NCBI GenBank assembly: GCA_037444185.1
Contig: JBBIMW010000005.1
Span: 1-64,000 of the forward strand
From: JAILZP01 sp037444185
GTDB taxonomy: Bacteria; Bacillota; Desulfotomaculia; Desulfotomaculales; Desulfocucumaceae
DNA length: 64,000 bases
Reading direction: 5' to 3'
The notes beneath the pieces were generated by a model that was not told where the DNA came from, searched no databases, and saw only the letters and a list, made by a program, of their open reading frames with translations. Positions within the stretch are counted from its first letter, which is position 1; every line of letters starts with the position of its first letter. The position numbers were made by a program, and so were the translations under genes. Shown piece by piece: positions 9,602-17,666 of the stretch.

Positions 9602-9907
9602 GTGGTTTACAGCGGCAAGCTTAGGGATCCCCTTCTGGACAATCTGTTTGAGGCCATACTGGTCCTTGAGGATGCGGACCAGTGCTACAGATTTTTTGAA
9701 GATCTATGCACCGTGGCCGAAATAAAATCCATGGCCCAGCGTTTCGAGGTGGCCAGGATGCTTGAGAGGAACCTCACTTACGGGGAGATAATGAGCAGCA
9801 CCGGCGCCAGCACCGCCACCATCAGCAGGGTGAAGAGGGCGCTCAATTACGGTGCCGACGGTTATAAGCTGGTGCTAGAAAAAATGAGGGACGACGGCGG
9901 ACCGTAA
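9602..9907 (+). CDS. yerC: YerC/YecD-family TrpR-like transcriptional regulator
   Basis: A 101-aa helix-turn-helix protein of the TrpR superfamily: FFEDLCTVAEIKSMAQRFEVARML, then YGEIMSSTGASTATISRVKRAL, the reader helix, at about residues 58-82. The GTG start follows a GGGTGG SD. Members located next to his operons in Firmicutes have been proposed to be histidine-biosynthesis repressors (HisR); here the gene lies directly before hisD, on the same strand, separated by about 190 bases that hold a promoter and a palindrome. The His-regulator role is inference from family and position. Confidence 0.87.
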   Translation: MVYSGKLRDPLLDNLFEAILVLEDADQCYRFFEDLCTVAEIKSMAQRFEVARMLERNLTYGEIMSSTGASTATISRVKRALNYGADGYKLVLEKMRDDGGP

Positions 9908-9949
9908 TAACAGGTGGGCCTTGGAGGCACTTTTATATTTTTATTTTAG

Positions 9950-9985
9950 TTGACTACCGGCCCCGTTGATATTAACATATTAATG
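9950..9985 (+). promoter_or_regulatory. Sigma-A promoter with overlapping imperfect palindrome before hisD
   Basis: TTGACT (9950-9955), 17-base spacer, TAACAT (9973-9978). The -10 box is covered by ATTAACATATTAAT (9972-9985), an imperfect palindrome, and by the overlapping GTTGATATTAAC (9965-9976), palindromic at 10 of 12 positions. A TrpR-family protein is encoded just upstream, so this is a plausible operator for it. The promoter is fairly convincing; the operator assignment is inference. Confidence 0.5.
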
Positions 9986-10100
9986 ATGCAATATTTTAAC
10001 ATGATAAAAATTTTACCGGGGAGGAGAAGCCCGGCCCGGAATATCCCGGAGTTGGTCGCCGGGTGCTGTCCAGCGCAGGCGGAGGGCTGGGCCGGATTGT

Positions 10101-11591
10101 GTGATCAGAATACTGGAGTCGGATAAGGCCCTGGATCTGTTAAGAAGCAGAAGCGCCGGGGATGGTGATGGACTGCAGGAGAGGGTGGCCGGCATAATCG
10201 CCATGGTGAGGGAGGGGGGAGACGCGGCCCTTTGCCGCCTGAGCCGTGAACTGGATCACTTCCCGCTTGAGCCCGGCGGGATAAAGGTTTCCGCTGAAGA
10301 GGTGGAGAGGGCCCTGGGGGAAGTGGACCGGGAGTTTCTGCTGGCCATCAGGTCGGCGGCGGAAAATATAACGGCTTATCACCGCAAACAGCTGACCGGT
10401 TCCTGGTTCGACTGCGGCCGGGAGGGCGTGGTGCTGGGCCAGCTGGTCAGACCGCTGAAAAGAGTGGGTATCTACGTGCCCGGGGGTAAGGCCAGCTACC
10501 CCTCGTCCGTGCTGATGAATGCAATACCGGCCCGGGTGGCCGGGGTGGAAGAGATCGCCATGGTCACTCCGCCGGGACGGGACGGCAGGGTGGACATCCA
10601 TACCCTGGCCGCCGCCGCCGGGGCGGGGGTGACCGAGATTTACCGCATCGGTGGCGCCCAGGCCATTGCGGCCCTGGCATACGGAACCGGGACGGTCAGA
10701 CCGGTGGACAAGATTGCCGGACCGGGAAATCGGTATGTAACCATGGCCAAAAAGCTGGTTTTCGGCGCGGTGGACATCGACATGCTGGCGGGTCCCAGTG
10801 AAATACTGGTGGTGGCCGACTCCACGGCCAACCCCGCATACGTGGCCGCCGACATGCTTTCCCAGGCCGAGCACGACGAAATGGCCGCAGTTATGCTGAT
10901 AACTCCGGACAGGGGATTGGCCGGGTCGGTCCGGGCCGAACTGGAAAGGCAGCTTAAATTCCTGGACAGGGGGGACATTGCCGCCAGGGCGCTGACAGGT
11001 TATGGGGCGGTGATCATCACCGGCAGCCTGGAGGAAGCCTTTGAATTGGCCAACCGGTTTGCCCCGGAGCACCTGGAGCTGATGGTGAGGGATCCGTTCA
11101 GCTGGCTGGCCAGGGTGGAGGCTGCCGGTGCTGTTTTCCTGGGACCGTATTCGCCCGAGCCGGTGGGCGATTATTTGGCCGGGCCGAGCCATGTGCTGCC
11201 CACCGGAGGGACGGCAAGATTTTTTTCGCCTTTGGGGGTGAGCCACTTCCTCCGGCGTACCAGCGTAATATATTACAGCCGGAAGGCTTTGGAAAGAGAC
11301 GCCAAAGAAATAATGAAATTGGCTTCGGTGGAGGGACTGGACGCCCACGCCCGGTCAGTGGGAATAAGGATGGAGCGGACCACGGATACCAGGGCGGCGG
11401 AATCTGAATACGATAAGGGTGATGAAGTAACTGCCGGCAGGTTCGATATTATCCAGGAGGGCCATACTGATTCGTGCGGGGGGCCCGGTGGAGGGATGAG
11501 GAGTTTGCCGGGGTTGCCGGGACTGCCGGGGTTCCCGGGATGGGGCCGGGACGGATCTGCAGGCCCGGGGAAAGAGGAGGCGGGAGGATGA
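10101..11591 (+). CDS. hisD: Histidinol dehydrogenase HisD with C-terminal collagen-like extension
   Basis: Catalyses the two-step NAD-dependent, zinc-dependent oxidation of histidinol to histidine. Residues 1 to about 426 cover a complete HisD: VGIYVPGGKASYPSSVLMNAIPA, GGAQAIAALAYGT, AGPGNRYV, DMLAGPSE, SQAEHDE and the late GPSHVLPTGGTARF. Normal HisD stops about here (430 aa), but the frame continues 70 residues: an acidic linker and then Gly-X-Y-like repeats (GLPGLPGFPGWG...). The stop (11589-11591) overlaps the hisC start as ATGA, so the extended reading is coupled to the next gene and is probably real. GTG start; a GGAGGG lies somewhat far upstream (10081). Confidence 0.94.
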   Translation: MIRILESDKALDLLRSRSAGDGDGLQERVAGIIAMVREGGDAALCRLSRELDHFPLEPGGIKVSAEEVERALGEVDREFLLAIRSAAENITAYHRKQLTGSWFDCGREGVVLGQLVRPLKRVGIYVPGGKASYPSSVLMNAIPARVAGVEEIAMVTPPGRDGRVDIHTLAAAAGAGVTEIYRIGGAQAIAALAYGTGTVRPVDKIAGPGNRYVTMAKKLVFGAVDIDMLAGPSEILVVADSTANPAYVAADMLSQAEHDEMAAVMLITPDRGLAGSVRAELERQLKFLDRGDIAARALTGYGAVIITGSLEEAFELANRFAPEHLELMVRDPFSWLARVEAAGAVFLGPYSPEPVGDYLAGPSHVLPTGGTARFFSPLGVSHFLRRTSVIYYSRKALERDAKEIMKLASVEGLDAHARSVGIRMERTTDTRAAESEYDKGDEVTAGRFDIIQEGHTDSCGGPGGGMRSLPGLPGLPGFPGWGRDGSAGPGKEEAGG

Positions 11592-12658
11592 TGGAAGGTT
11601 TCACTGTGGAAGAATTGGCCAGGGGTGATTTGAGAAGCCTGAAACCTTACGACGCCCATTACGTCCCGGGTGTCATAAGGCTGGACGCCAATGAAAGCCC
11701 ATATGATTTTCCAGGGGAAATTATGGAGGACATATTGTCCCGTGTCGGGCCGCAGCTTTTTACCAGGTACCCGGACCCCATGGCCAGGGACCTGGTATCC
11801 GACCTGTCCGGACAAACCGGCCTCGGTACCGAAAGTATCTTGGCCGGCAATGGGTCTGACGAACTGATATTGAATATTATGTTGGCCTTCGGCGCCGGCA
11901 GGAAAGTGTACATAGCCTCTCCCACCTTTTCCATGTACGCCATACACGCCAGGGTGGCCGGAGCTTCCCCGGTGGATGTTCCCCGGGGCCGGGACTTTGA
12001 TGTGGATATTGGCGCCATGATTGACGCCGGTCGGGGGGAACCGGGGGTGATGGTGATATGCAATCCCAACAACCCCTCCGGGAATGCCACGGATGTGGCT
12101 GACATAGAAAGTGTGGCCGGTTCGGTAAGGTCTCTGCTGGTGGTGGACGAGGCCTATATAGAATTTGGCGGCCGCACATGCCTCCCGCTTCTGGACAAAT
12201 ACCCCAACCTGGTGATTTTAAGGACATTTTCAAAGGCCTTCGGGCTGGCCGGACTGAGGGCGGGATACCTTCTGTCCAGCCCCGGGGTGGTTCGGGAGTT
12301 GATGAAGATAAAGCAGCCCTTCAATATCAACTCTTTTTCCCAACTGGCCGCCCGTTCAGCGATTTGTTTTAAGTATCTGGCCGAAGCCAGGATAAATGAG
12401 ATAATTGCCGGAAGGGAAAGGTTGTTCGCAGAATTGCAGGCCATTCCCGGCGTGAAGGCATATCCCAGCGTGGCCAATTTTATCCTGTTCAAAACTTCGA
12501 GTCCCGAGGACGGGGTCCACCGGCTGCTAATGAGCAAGGGAGTAATGGTGAGGTATCTGAATCTGCAGGAAAGGGGCAAGTTTTTGAGGGTTTCCGTGGG
12601 TACGGAAGGGGAGAACGGCATTTTCCTTGATGTTTTGAGGAATATTTTGAGAGAATAA
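11588..12658 (+). CDS. hisC: Histidinol-phosphate aminotransferase HisC
   Basis: PLP-dependent class I/II aminotransferase, 356 aa, converting imidazole-acetol phosphate to histidinol phosphate. Motifs: LDANESPYDFP at the N-terminus, ILAGNGSDELI, NPNNPSGN, the Asp of VVDEAYIEF, and TFSKAFGLAGLRAGY with the Schiff-base Lys. Start ATG 11588 is 7 bases from GAGGAGG (11574-11580) and overlaps the hisD stop; a longer frame from 11474 has no SD and codes for hisD-tail shadow sequence. Confidence 0.95.
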   Translation: MMEGFTVEELARGDLRSLKPYDAHYVPGVIRLDANESPYDFPGEIMEDILSRVGPQLFTRYPDPMARDLVSDLSGQTGLGTESILAGNGSDELILNIMLAFGAGRKVYIASPTFSMYAIHARVAGASPVDVPRGRDFDVDIGAMIDAGRGEPGVMVICNPNNPSGNATDVADIESVAGSVRSLLVVDEAYIEFGGRTCLPLLDKYPNLVILRTFSKAFGLAGLRAGYLLSSPGVVRELMKIKQPFNINSFSQLAARSAICFKYLAEARINEIIAGRERLFAELQAIPGVKAYPSVANFILFKTSSPEDGVHRLLMSKGVMVRYLNLQERGKFLRVSVGTEGENGIFLDVLRNILRE

Positions 12659-12762
12659 AATATTGATAATAATTTTAAAGAAAATTGATATTGTCCCGAT
12701 TTGATGCAGGAAATGAAAAGATTCATGGAAAATAAATGACTGGAAAGGGCGATGTCGTCTGA

Positions 12763-13356
12763 ATGGCAGTAACGGACAGGAAGGCGTATGTAGAAAGGAA
12801 AACCGCCGAAACCGACATAAAACTGAGTCTCAATCTGGACGGCCGGGGATTGGTCAGCTGTTCCACCGGCGTGGGTTTTTTTGACCATATGATGGTTCTC
12901 CTGGGAAGACATTCCAGGCTGGATATGCAGCTGGAGGCCAGGGGGGATCTGGAGGTAGACGCCCATCACACCGTGGAGGATGTGGCCATCTGCCTGGGCC
13001 GGGCGGTCAGGGAGTGCCTGGGGGACAAGGTGGGCATAAACCGTTATGGACATGTTATACTGCCCATGGATGAGGCCTTGGTGATGGTGGCGGTGGATCT
13101 GAGCGGCCGCGGTTATTTGGGCCTGGAGGCCGTGTTCAATTCCCCGAGGGCGGGCGATCTGGACACCGAACTGGTGGAGGAGTTTTTAAGGTCCTTCGCC
13201 ATTAACGGTGATCTGACCCTGCATGTAAGGGTGCTGGCCGGAAGAAACACCCATCACGTGGTGGAGGCCATATTTAAGGGGCTGGCCAGGGCGTTGAAAA
13301 TGGCCGTGGCCCGCAGCGGCGAGGGAGAGGTGCCTTCCACAAAAGGAGTGCTGTAG
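12763..13356 (+). CDS. hisB: Imidazoleglycerol-phosphate dehydratase HisB
   Basis: Monofunctional Mn-dependent IGP dehydratase, 197 aa, without the N-terminal phosphatase of enterobacteria. The three metal-site segments are visible: GVGFFDHM near residue 40, AHHTVEDVAICLG near residue 67 and NTHHVVEAIFKGLARAL near residue 160. A 104-base AT-rich gap separates it from hisC; it contains no obvious gene, and a weak internal promoter is possible. Confidence 0.96.
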   Translation: MAVTDRKAYVERKTAETDIKLSLNLDGRGLVSCSTGVGFFDHMMVLLGRHSRLDMQLEARGDLEVDAHHTVEDVAICLGRAVRECLGDKVGINRYGHVILPMDEALVMVAVDLSGRGYLGLEAVFNSPRAGDLDTELVEEFLRSFAINGDLTLHVRVLAGRNTHHVVEAIFKGLARALKMAVARSGEGEVPSTKGVL

Positions 13357-13378
13357 AGAGAGTACGGAGGATAATATT

Positions 13379-14005
13379 TTGATCGCCATCATTGATTACG
13401 GTATGGGCAATCTGCGCAGCGTTCAGAAGGGTTTTGAGAGGGCGGGGGTGGAGGCTGAAATAATCGGGCGGCCGGAGGAACTGCTCCGGGCCGAAGGTTT
13501 GGTTTTGCCGGGGGTAGGGGCCTTTGCCGACGCCATGGACAATTTGAAAAGGACAGGTATGGATACGGCGGTCAAGGCGGCCGCCGGGGCCGGCAGGCCC
13601 CTTTTGGGAATTTGCCTGGGACTGCAGCTAATGTTCGAGGCCAGCGAGGAATGGGGATACTGCGAAGGGCTGGGTATTTTTCCCGGCAGAGTAAGGCGGC
13701 TGCCGGAGGGTCTTAAGGTGCCGCACATGGGGTGGAACCGGGTACGGTTCCGGGGTGACAGCCATCTGTTCCGGGACGTGCCGGATAATTCGGCATTTTA
13801 TTTTGTCCATTCTTATTACGCGGACCCCGGGAGCGATACCGATAAAATAGGTGTAACCCACTACGGGATAGAGTTTGCATCGGCCGTGGGCCGTAACAAT
13901 ATTTTAGCCATTCAGTTTCATCCGGAGAAGAGCAGCGCCTTGGGACTGCGTATACTGCGGAATTTTGGGAGGATCGTGAAAAATGCTGATATATCCTGCT
14001 GTTGA
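13379..14005 (+). CDS. hisH: Imidazole glycerol phosphate synthase glutaminase subunit HisH
   Basis: Class I glutamine amidotransferase, 208 aa, which feeds ammonia to HisF. Visible: IAIIDYGMGNLRSV, the nucleophile segment GICLGLQLMF with its Cys, PHMGWN, and the QFHPEKS His/Glu of the triad. TTG start at 13379 with GGAGG (13366-13370) at 8-base spacing. Its 3-prime end overlaps hisA by 23 bases. Confidence 0.95.
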   Translation: MIAIIDYGMGNLRSVQKGFERAGVEAEIIGRPEELLRAEGLVLPGVGAFADAMDNLKRTGMDTAVKAAAGAGRPLLGICLGLQLMFEASEEWGYCEGLGIFPGRVRRLPEGLKVPHMGWNRVRFRGDSHLFRDVPDNSAFYFVHSYYADPGSDTDKIGVTHYGIEFASAVGRNNILAIQFHPEKSSALGLRILRNFGRIVKNADISCC

Positions 14006-14729
14006 TATTCGCGAGGGGCGCTGTGTGCGCCTGGTGGAAGGAAGACTGGACAGGGAAACGGTTTATTCCGATGACCCTGCCGCCATGGCCGCATTATGGC
14101 AGGAAAAGGGCGCCGGCTGGCTGCACGTGGTGGACCTGGACGGGGCCTTCAGCGGCTCTCCCAAAAACATGGATGTAATCAGGAGAATCAGGGAGGCCGT
14201 CAGTATCCCGATACAGGCGGGAGGCGGCATCCGGGATCTCAAAGTGGTGGAGGAGCTTTTGGGTATGGGGGTGAACCGGGTCATTCTGGGCACCGTGGCC
14301 ATCAATAATCCCGAATTGGTGGCCAACGCCTGCGCCAGGTACGGAGAGGCCGTGATGGTGGGCATCGATGCCAGGGACGGCAAAGTGGCCATTGAGGGAT
14401 GGGGGGTGACCTCCGAGAGGGACGCCATGGATCTGGCCGTGGAAATGAAGGAACTGGGCGTCAAAAGGATAATCTACACGGATATCTGGCGGGACGGCAC
14501 CCTCCAGGGGCCGAATCTGGACGCCGTCCGGGAGATGGCCGGGAATACCGGGCTTAAAGTGATTGCATCGGGAGGCATCAGCACCCTGGAGGACCTCCGG
14601 GCGATAAAGAAACTGGAGCGCCTGGGAGTGGAGGGGGTCATCATGGGCAAGTCCCTGTATGCGGGGACGGTGTCTCTGGAAGACGCCCTTTCCCTGGCCG
14701 GAGTGGAACTGGAGGAGAACGCGTGCTGA
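13983..14729 (+). CDS. hisA: ProFAR isomerase HisA
   Basis: Phosphoribosylformimino-AICAR-phosphate isomerase, 248 aa, a (beta/alpha)8 barrel. N-terminal YPAVDIREGRCVRL contains the catalytic Asp; VVDLDGAF, IQAGGGIRDL, and YTDIWRDGTLQGPN with the second Asp follow, then VIASGGIS phosphate loop. Overlaps both neighbours, so tightly coupled translation is expected. Confidence 0.96.
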   Translation: MLIYPAVDIREGRCVRLVEGRLDRETVYSDDPAAMAALWQEKGAGWLHVVDLDGAFSGSPKNMDVIRRIREAVSIPIQAGGGIRDLKVVEELLGMGVNRVILGTVAINNPELVANACARYGEAVMVGIDARDGKVAIEGWGVTSERDAMDLAVEMKELGVKRIIYTDIWRDGTLQGPNLDAVREMAGNTGLKVIASGGISTLEDLRAIKKLERLGVEGVIMGKSLYAGTVSLEDALSLAGVELEENAC

Positions 14730-15526
14730 CCAAAAGAATTATTCCCTGCCTGGATGTCACCGGGGGACGGGTGGTAAAGGGCACTAATTTTATCAATCTG
14801 AGGGACGCCGGGGATCCGGTGGAGCTGGCCGCCTTTTACGACCGTGAAGGAGCCGACGAATTGGTTTTTCTGGACATCACGGCGTCGGCGGAGGGAAGGA
14901 AGACCGTGCTGGAAATGGTTTACCGCACCGCCGGGGAGGTTTTCATACCCTTTACCGTGGGCGGAGGCATCAGCACCCTGGAGGATATAAGGTCCCTGCT
15001 TTCCGCCGGGGCGGACAAGGTCTCCATCAACACCGCCGCAGTGAAGGATCCCGGGCTGGTGGCCCGGGCCTCGGCCCGGTTCGGCAGCCAGTGCGTGGTG
15101 GTGGCCATTGACGCCAGAAACTGCGGGCCGGGGAAATGGGAAGTATATATTCACGGCGGCAGGACGCCCACCGGGATAGACGCGGTCCAATGGGCGCGGC
15201 GGGTTGAATCCCTCGGCGCCGGGGAAATACTACTGACCAGCATGGACCGGGACGGCACCAAGGACGGATACGACCTGGATCTTACCCGCAGTGTGTCCAA
15301 AGAGGTGGGCATACCGGTGATAGCCTCCGGAGGGGTGGGCAACCTCCAGCATATTGTGGACGGGCTGACCGCCGGCGAGGCTGACGCGGCCCTGGCGGCG
15401 TCCATATTTCACTTCGGAGAGTACAGCATAGGAGAGGCGAAGGCATACTTGCGGCATATGGGAGTCCCGGTCAGGGGGATTGGGGATCTGCCGGAAGACT
15501 TTGGAGGTACGGGAATTGCTTTTTGA
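14723..15526 (+). CDS. hisF: Imidazole glycerol phosphate synthase cyclase subunit HisF
   Basis: Cyclase partner of HisH, 267 aa. The barrel starts TKRIIPCLDVTGGRVVKG; FLDITASAEGR, FTVGGGIST, VAIDARN, LTSMDRDGTKDGYD (second catalytic Asp) and VIASGGVG are all in place. GTG start, overlapping the hisA stop by 7 bases. Confidence 0.96.
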   Translation: MLTKRIIPCLDVTGGRVVKGTNFINLRDAGDPVELAAFYDREGADELVFLDITASAEGRKTVLEMVYRTAGEVFIPFTVGGGISTLEDIRSLLSAGADKVSINTAAVKDPGLVARASARFGSQCVVVAIDARNCGPGKWEVYIHGGRTPTGIDAVQWARRVESLGAGEILLTSMDRDGTKDGYDLDLTRSVSKEVGIPVIASGGVGNLQHIVDGLTAGEADAALAASIFHFGEYSIGEAKAYLRHMGVPVRGIGDLPEDFGGTGIAF

Positions 15527-15911
15527 CGCAGGGAATTTAAAATACAACGAACAGGGACTAATACCGGCCATAGTCCAGGATCTGGAGTCCGGGACGGTGT
15601 TGATGATGGCTTACATGAACCGGCAGGCCCTGGAAAAAACCATGGAGAGCGGGGAGGCCTGGTATTGGAGCCGCAGCCGCAGAAAGCTGTGGCACAAGGG
15701 AGAAACATCCGGCAACGTGCAAAGGGTGGCCGGAATATATTATGACTGCGACCGGGACACACTGTTGATCAAAGTTATCCAAAAGGGGGCGGCCTGCCAC
15801 GAGGGATACTTCAGCTGCTTCCACAACCGGATCGGCGCCGGCGGAAAAGTATCCAGGGAGGGGGAAAGGATGTTCGACCCCGGGGAAGTGTACGGCGGGA
15901 CGGTGCCATAG
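15516..15911 (+). CDS. hisI: Phosphoribosyl-AMP cyclohydrolase HisI
   Basis: Zn/Mg-dependent hydrolase, about 131 aa, opening the purine ring of PR-AMP. Motifs: GLIPAIVQD, MAYMNRQAL, YWSRSRRKLWHKGETSGN, the metal-binding DCDRDTLL and GAACHEGYFSCF. TTG 15516 has GGAGG at 15503-15507; an upstream TTG at 15480 is less well placed. There is no HisE pyrophosphohydrolase domain, and no separate hisE follows, so HisE, HisG and HisZ are coded elsewhere. Confidence 0.93.
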   Translation: MLFDAGNLKYNEQGLIPAIVQDLESGTVLMMAYMNRQALEKTMESGEAWYWSRSRRKLWHKGETSGNVQRVAGIYYDCDRDTLLIKVIQKGAACHEGYFSCFHNRIGAGGKVSREGERMFDPGEVYGGTVP

Positions 15912-15936
15912 CGTTGGATGGTTTCTATGCATAGTA

Positions 15937-17478
15937 CTATCTATCATCACCGCCATTGTCCGGAAGCGACGCCAGGCCGGCCGCCTGTAGGGACCGGGAG
16001 GATTTTTCGATTACATCCAGAGTCTCTATATCACTTCCGGTTGAGGCGCCAAGGTCCTTGAATCTGCGCGCGCTTACCAGAACCCTGCTTTCGAAGGCGC
16101 CTACAGCCTTGTTATAAGCGTCCACTGATTTGTCCAGGCCTTTTTTTATGTCCGCAAAGTAAGCAGCAAGATTCCTAATCCTTTCATACAGCTGTTTGCC
16201 CAGGTCACTGATGGCCTGGGCGTTTTCAGCCAGCTGCTCCTGCCTCCAGCCGTAGGCCACAGCCCGCAGCAATGCTATAAGGGTGGTGGGGGTCGCCAGG
16301 ATGACACGCTGGCCGACTCCGTATTCAATCAGCCCCGGATCCTGTTCAAGGGCCGCGCTGAAGAATGTTTCGCCGGGCAGGAACAGTACCACGAATTCAG
16401 GGGAAGGATTAAACTGCTCCCAGTAGGCTTTATTGCTCAGTTTGACGAGATGGGTGCGGATTTGCCTTGCGCTGTCTTTAAGCCGGGCCGCCCGCACATC
16501 CTCATCCTGGGCTTCCATTGCTTCAAGATAGGCCATAATGGGCGCCTTGGAATCGATAACTATATTTTTTTTATTGGGAAGCCTCACTATCATGTCGGGG
16601 CGCAGGCGGCCCGTCTCGGTCTCGGCAGACTCCTGCTGCACAAAATCGCAGTATTCCACCATCCCGGCCATTTCCACCACCCGCTTCAGCTGTATCTCCC
16701 CCCACCTGCCCCGGACCGCCGGGGCCCGCAGGGCCTTCACCAGATTTGATGTTTCGGTCTGAAGCTGGAGCTGCGTCCGGGAAAGCGATTTGATCTGTTG
16801 GGTAAGACTTGCGTAGGCTTCCAGTCTGGCCTTTTCCAAATCATGCAGTTTGGTGTCCACCTTTTCCAGGGACACTTTCATTGGCTTGACAATTTCATCC
16901 ACAGCTCTTTGGCGGGCCTCAAGGTCGTTTTTGGCGCCTTCCTGGAATTTTTCCAGTGTTGTTTTGGCCAATTCCAAAAATGACTGATTGTTGCTCCTCA
17001 ATGCGTCCGCTGAAAGCGCTTTAAAAGCGTCGGACAATTTCTGCTGCGCTTCATTGATAAGGGCTATCTTTTCTGCGGCGATCCTGCGTTCATCTTCCAG
17101 TGCCGTGTTCAGACCCGATAATCTCTCCCTCAGTTCAGTGTTGTCTTTCTGTAAATGCCTGATTTCAGCATCTTTATCTTTTATTACTGCTTCCAGTTCG
17201 GGAATGCGCTTGCTTTTCTCCTCCGCCGCCGATCTTTTTTCCGATTCCAGTTTATAGTCGCTTCTCAAGCTTTTAATGTCAGTTTCGAATTTGTCAATGG
17301 AGGTTTTGAGTTGGTTTATTTGATCCTCTTTGGCCTGAAGCCGTTCATTCAAAGAGGCCTGCCAGGCTTCCGCCTCATTCTTCGCCTTGTCATATGCCTG
17401 CTGGATTTTTGTGCGGGCGATCATCCAGGCGGCGGTTGCGCCTATAGTGAGCCCAATCATCAGTATAATAATTTCCAT
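15937..17478 (-). CDS. rmuC: RmuC-type DNA recombination protein
   Basis: A 513-aa protein with an N-terminal membrane anchor (MEIIILMIGLTIGATAAWMI), a long charged coiled coil (about residues 25-200) and a C-terminal nuclease-fold RmuC domain (about 240-480) with VRGRWGEIQLKRVVEMAGM, MIVRLPNKKNIVIDSKAP and FVVLFLPGETFFSAAL. RmuC limits certain recombination-dependent rearrangements in E. coli; its biochemical role is unsettled. ATG 17478 is preceded by GAGGTGG; an upstream TTG (17493) is poorer. Convergent with hisI. Confidence 0.93.
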   Translation of the reverse strand: MEIIILMIGLTIGATAAWMIARTKIQQAYDKAKNEAEAWQASLNERLQAKEDQINQLKTSIDKFETDIKSLRSDYKLESEKRSAAEEKSKRIPELEAVIKDKDAEIRHLQKDNTELRERLSGLNTALEDERRIAAEKIALINEAQQKLSDAFKALSADALRSNNQSFLELAKTTLEKFQEGAKNDLEARQRAVDEIVKPMKVSLEKVDTKLHDLEKARLEAYASLTQQIKSLSRTQLQLQTETSNLVKALRAPAVRGRWGEIQLKRVVEMAGMVEYCDFVQQESAETETGRLRPDMIVRLPNKKNIVIDSKAPIMAYLEAMEAQDEDVRAARLKDSARQIRTHLVKLSNKAYWEQFNPSPEFVVLFLPGETFFSAALEQDPGLIEYGVGQRVILATPTTLIALLRAVAYGWRQEQLAENAQAISDLGKQLYERIRNLAAYFADIKKGLDKSVDAYNKAVGAFESRVLVSARRFKDLGASTGSDIETLDVIEKSSRSLQAAGLASLPDNGGDDR

Positions 17479-17573
17479 GTACAGCCACCTCAAAAAAACA
17501 GAATTTCCGGCAAAGCCAATTTAGTTGCTTATTATGAAATACGACGGGAAGAAAATATTACCTCCTTTATTTG

Positions 17574-17602
17574 TTCAACAAATAATGGCTATATGGTATA
17601 AT
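17574..17602 (+). promoter_or_regulatory. Extended -10 sigma-A promoter of pcrA
   Basis: TTCAAC (17574-17579), 17-base spacer, TATAAT (17597-17602) preceded by TGG, an extended -10. It lies 65 bases before the pcrA start in the gap between divergent rmuC and pcrA. Confidence 0.65.
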
Positions 17603-17666
17603 CTCCTTTGACGCGGGACTTTGGTGCCGCGCAGAGGTTTTAACGCTCAGAACGGGAGACAAGGGA

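Noticed and set aside
11474..11587. Upstream extension of HisC
   Set aside because: The sequence is the hisD collagen-like tail read in another frame; a good SD serves ATG 11588.
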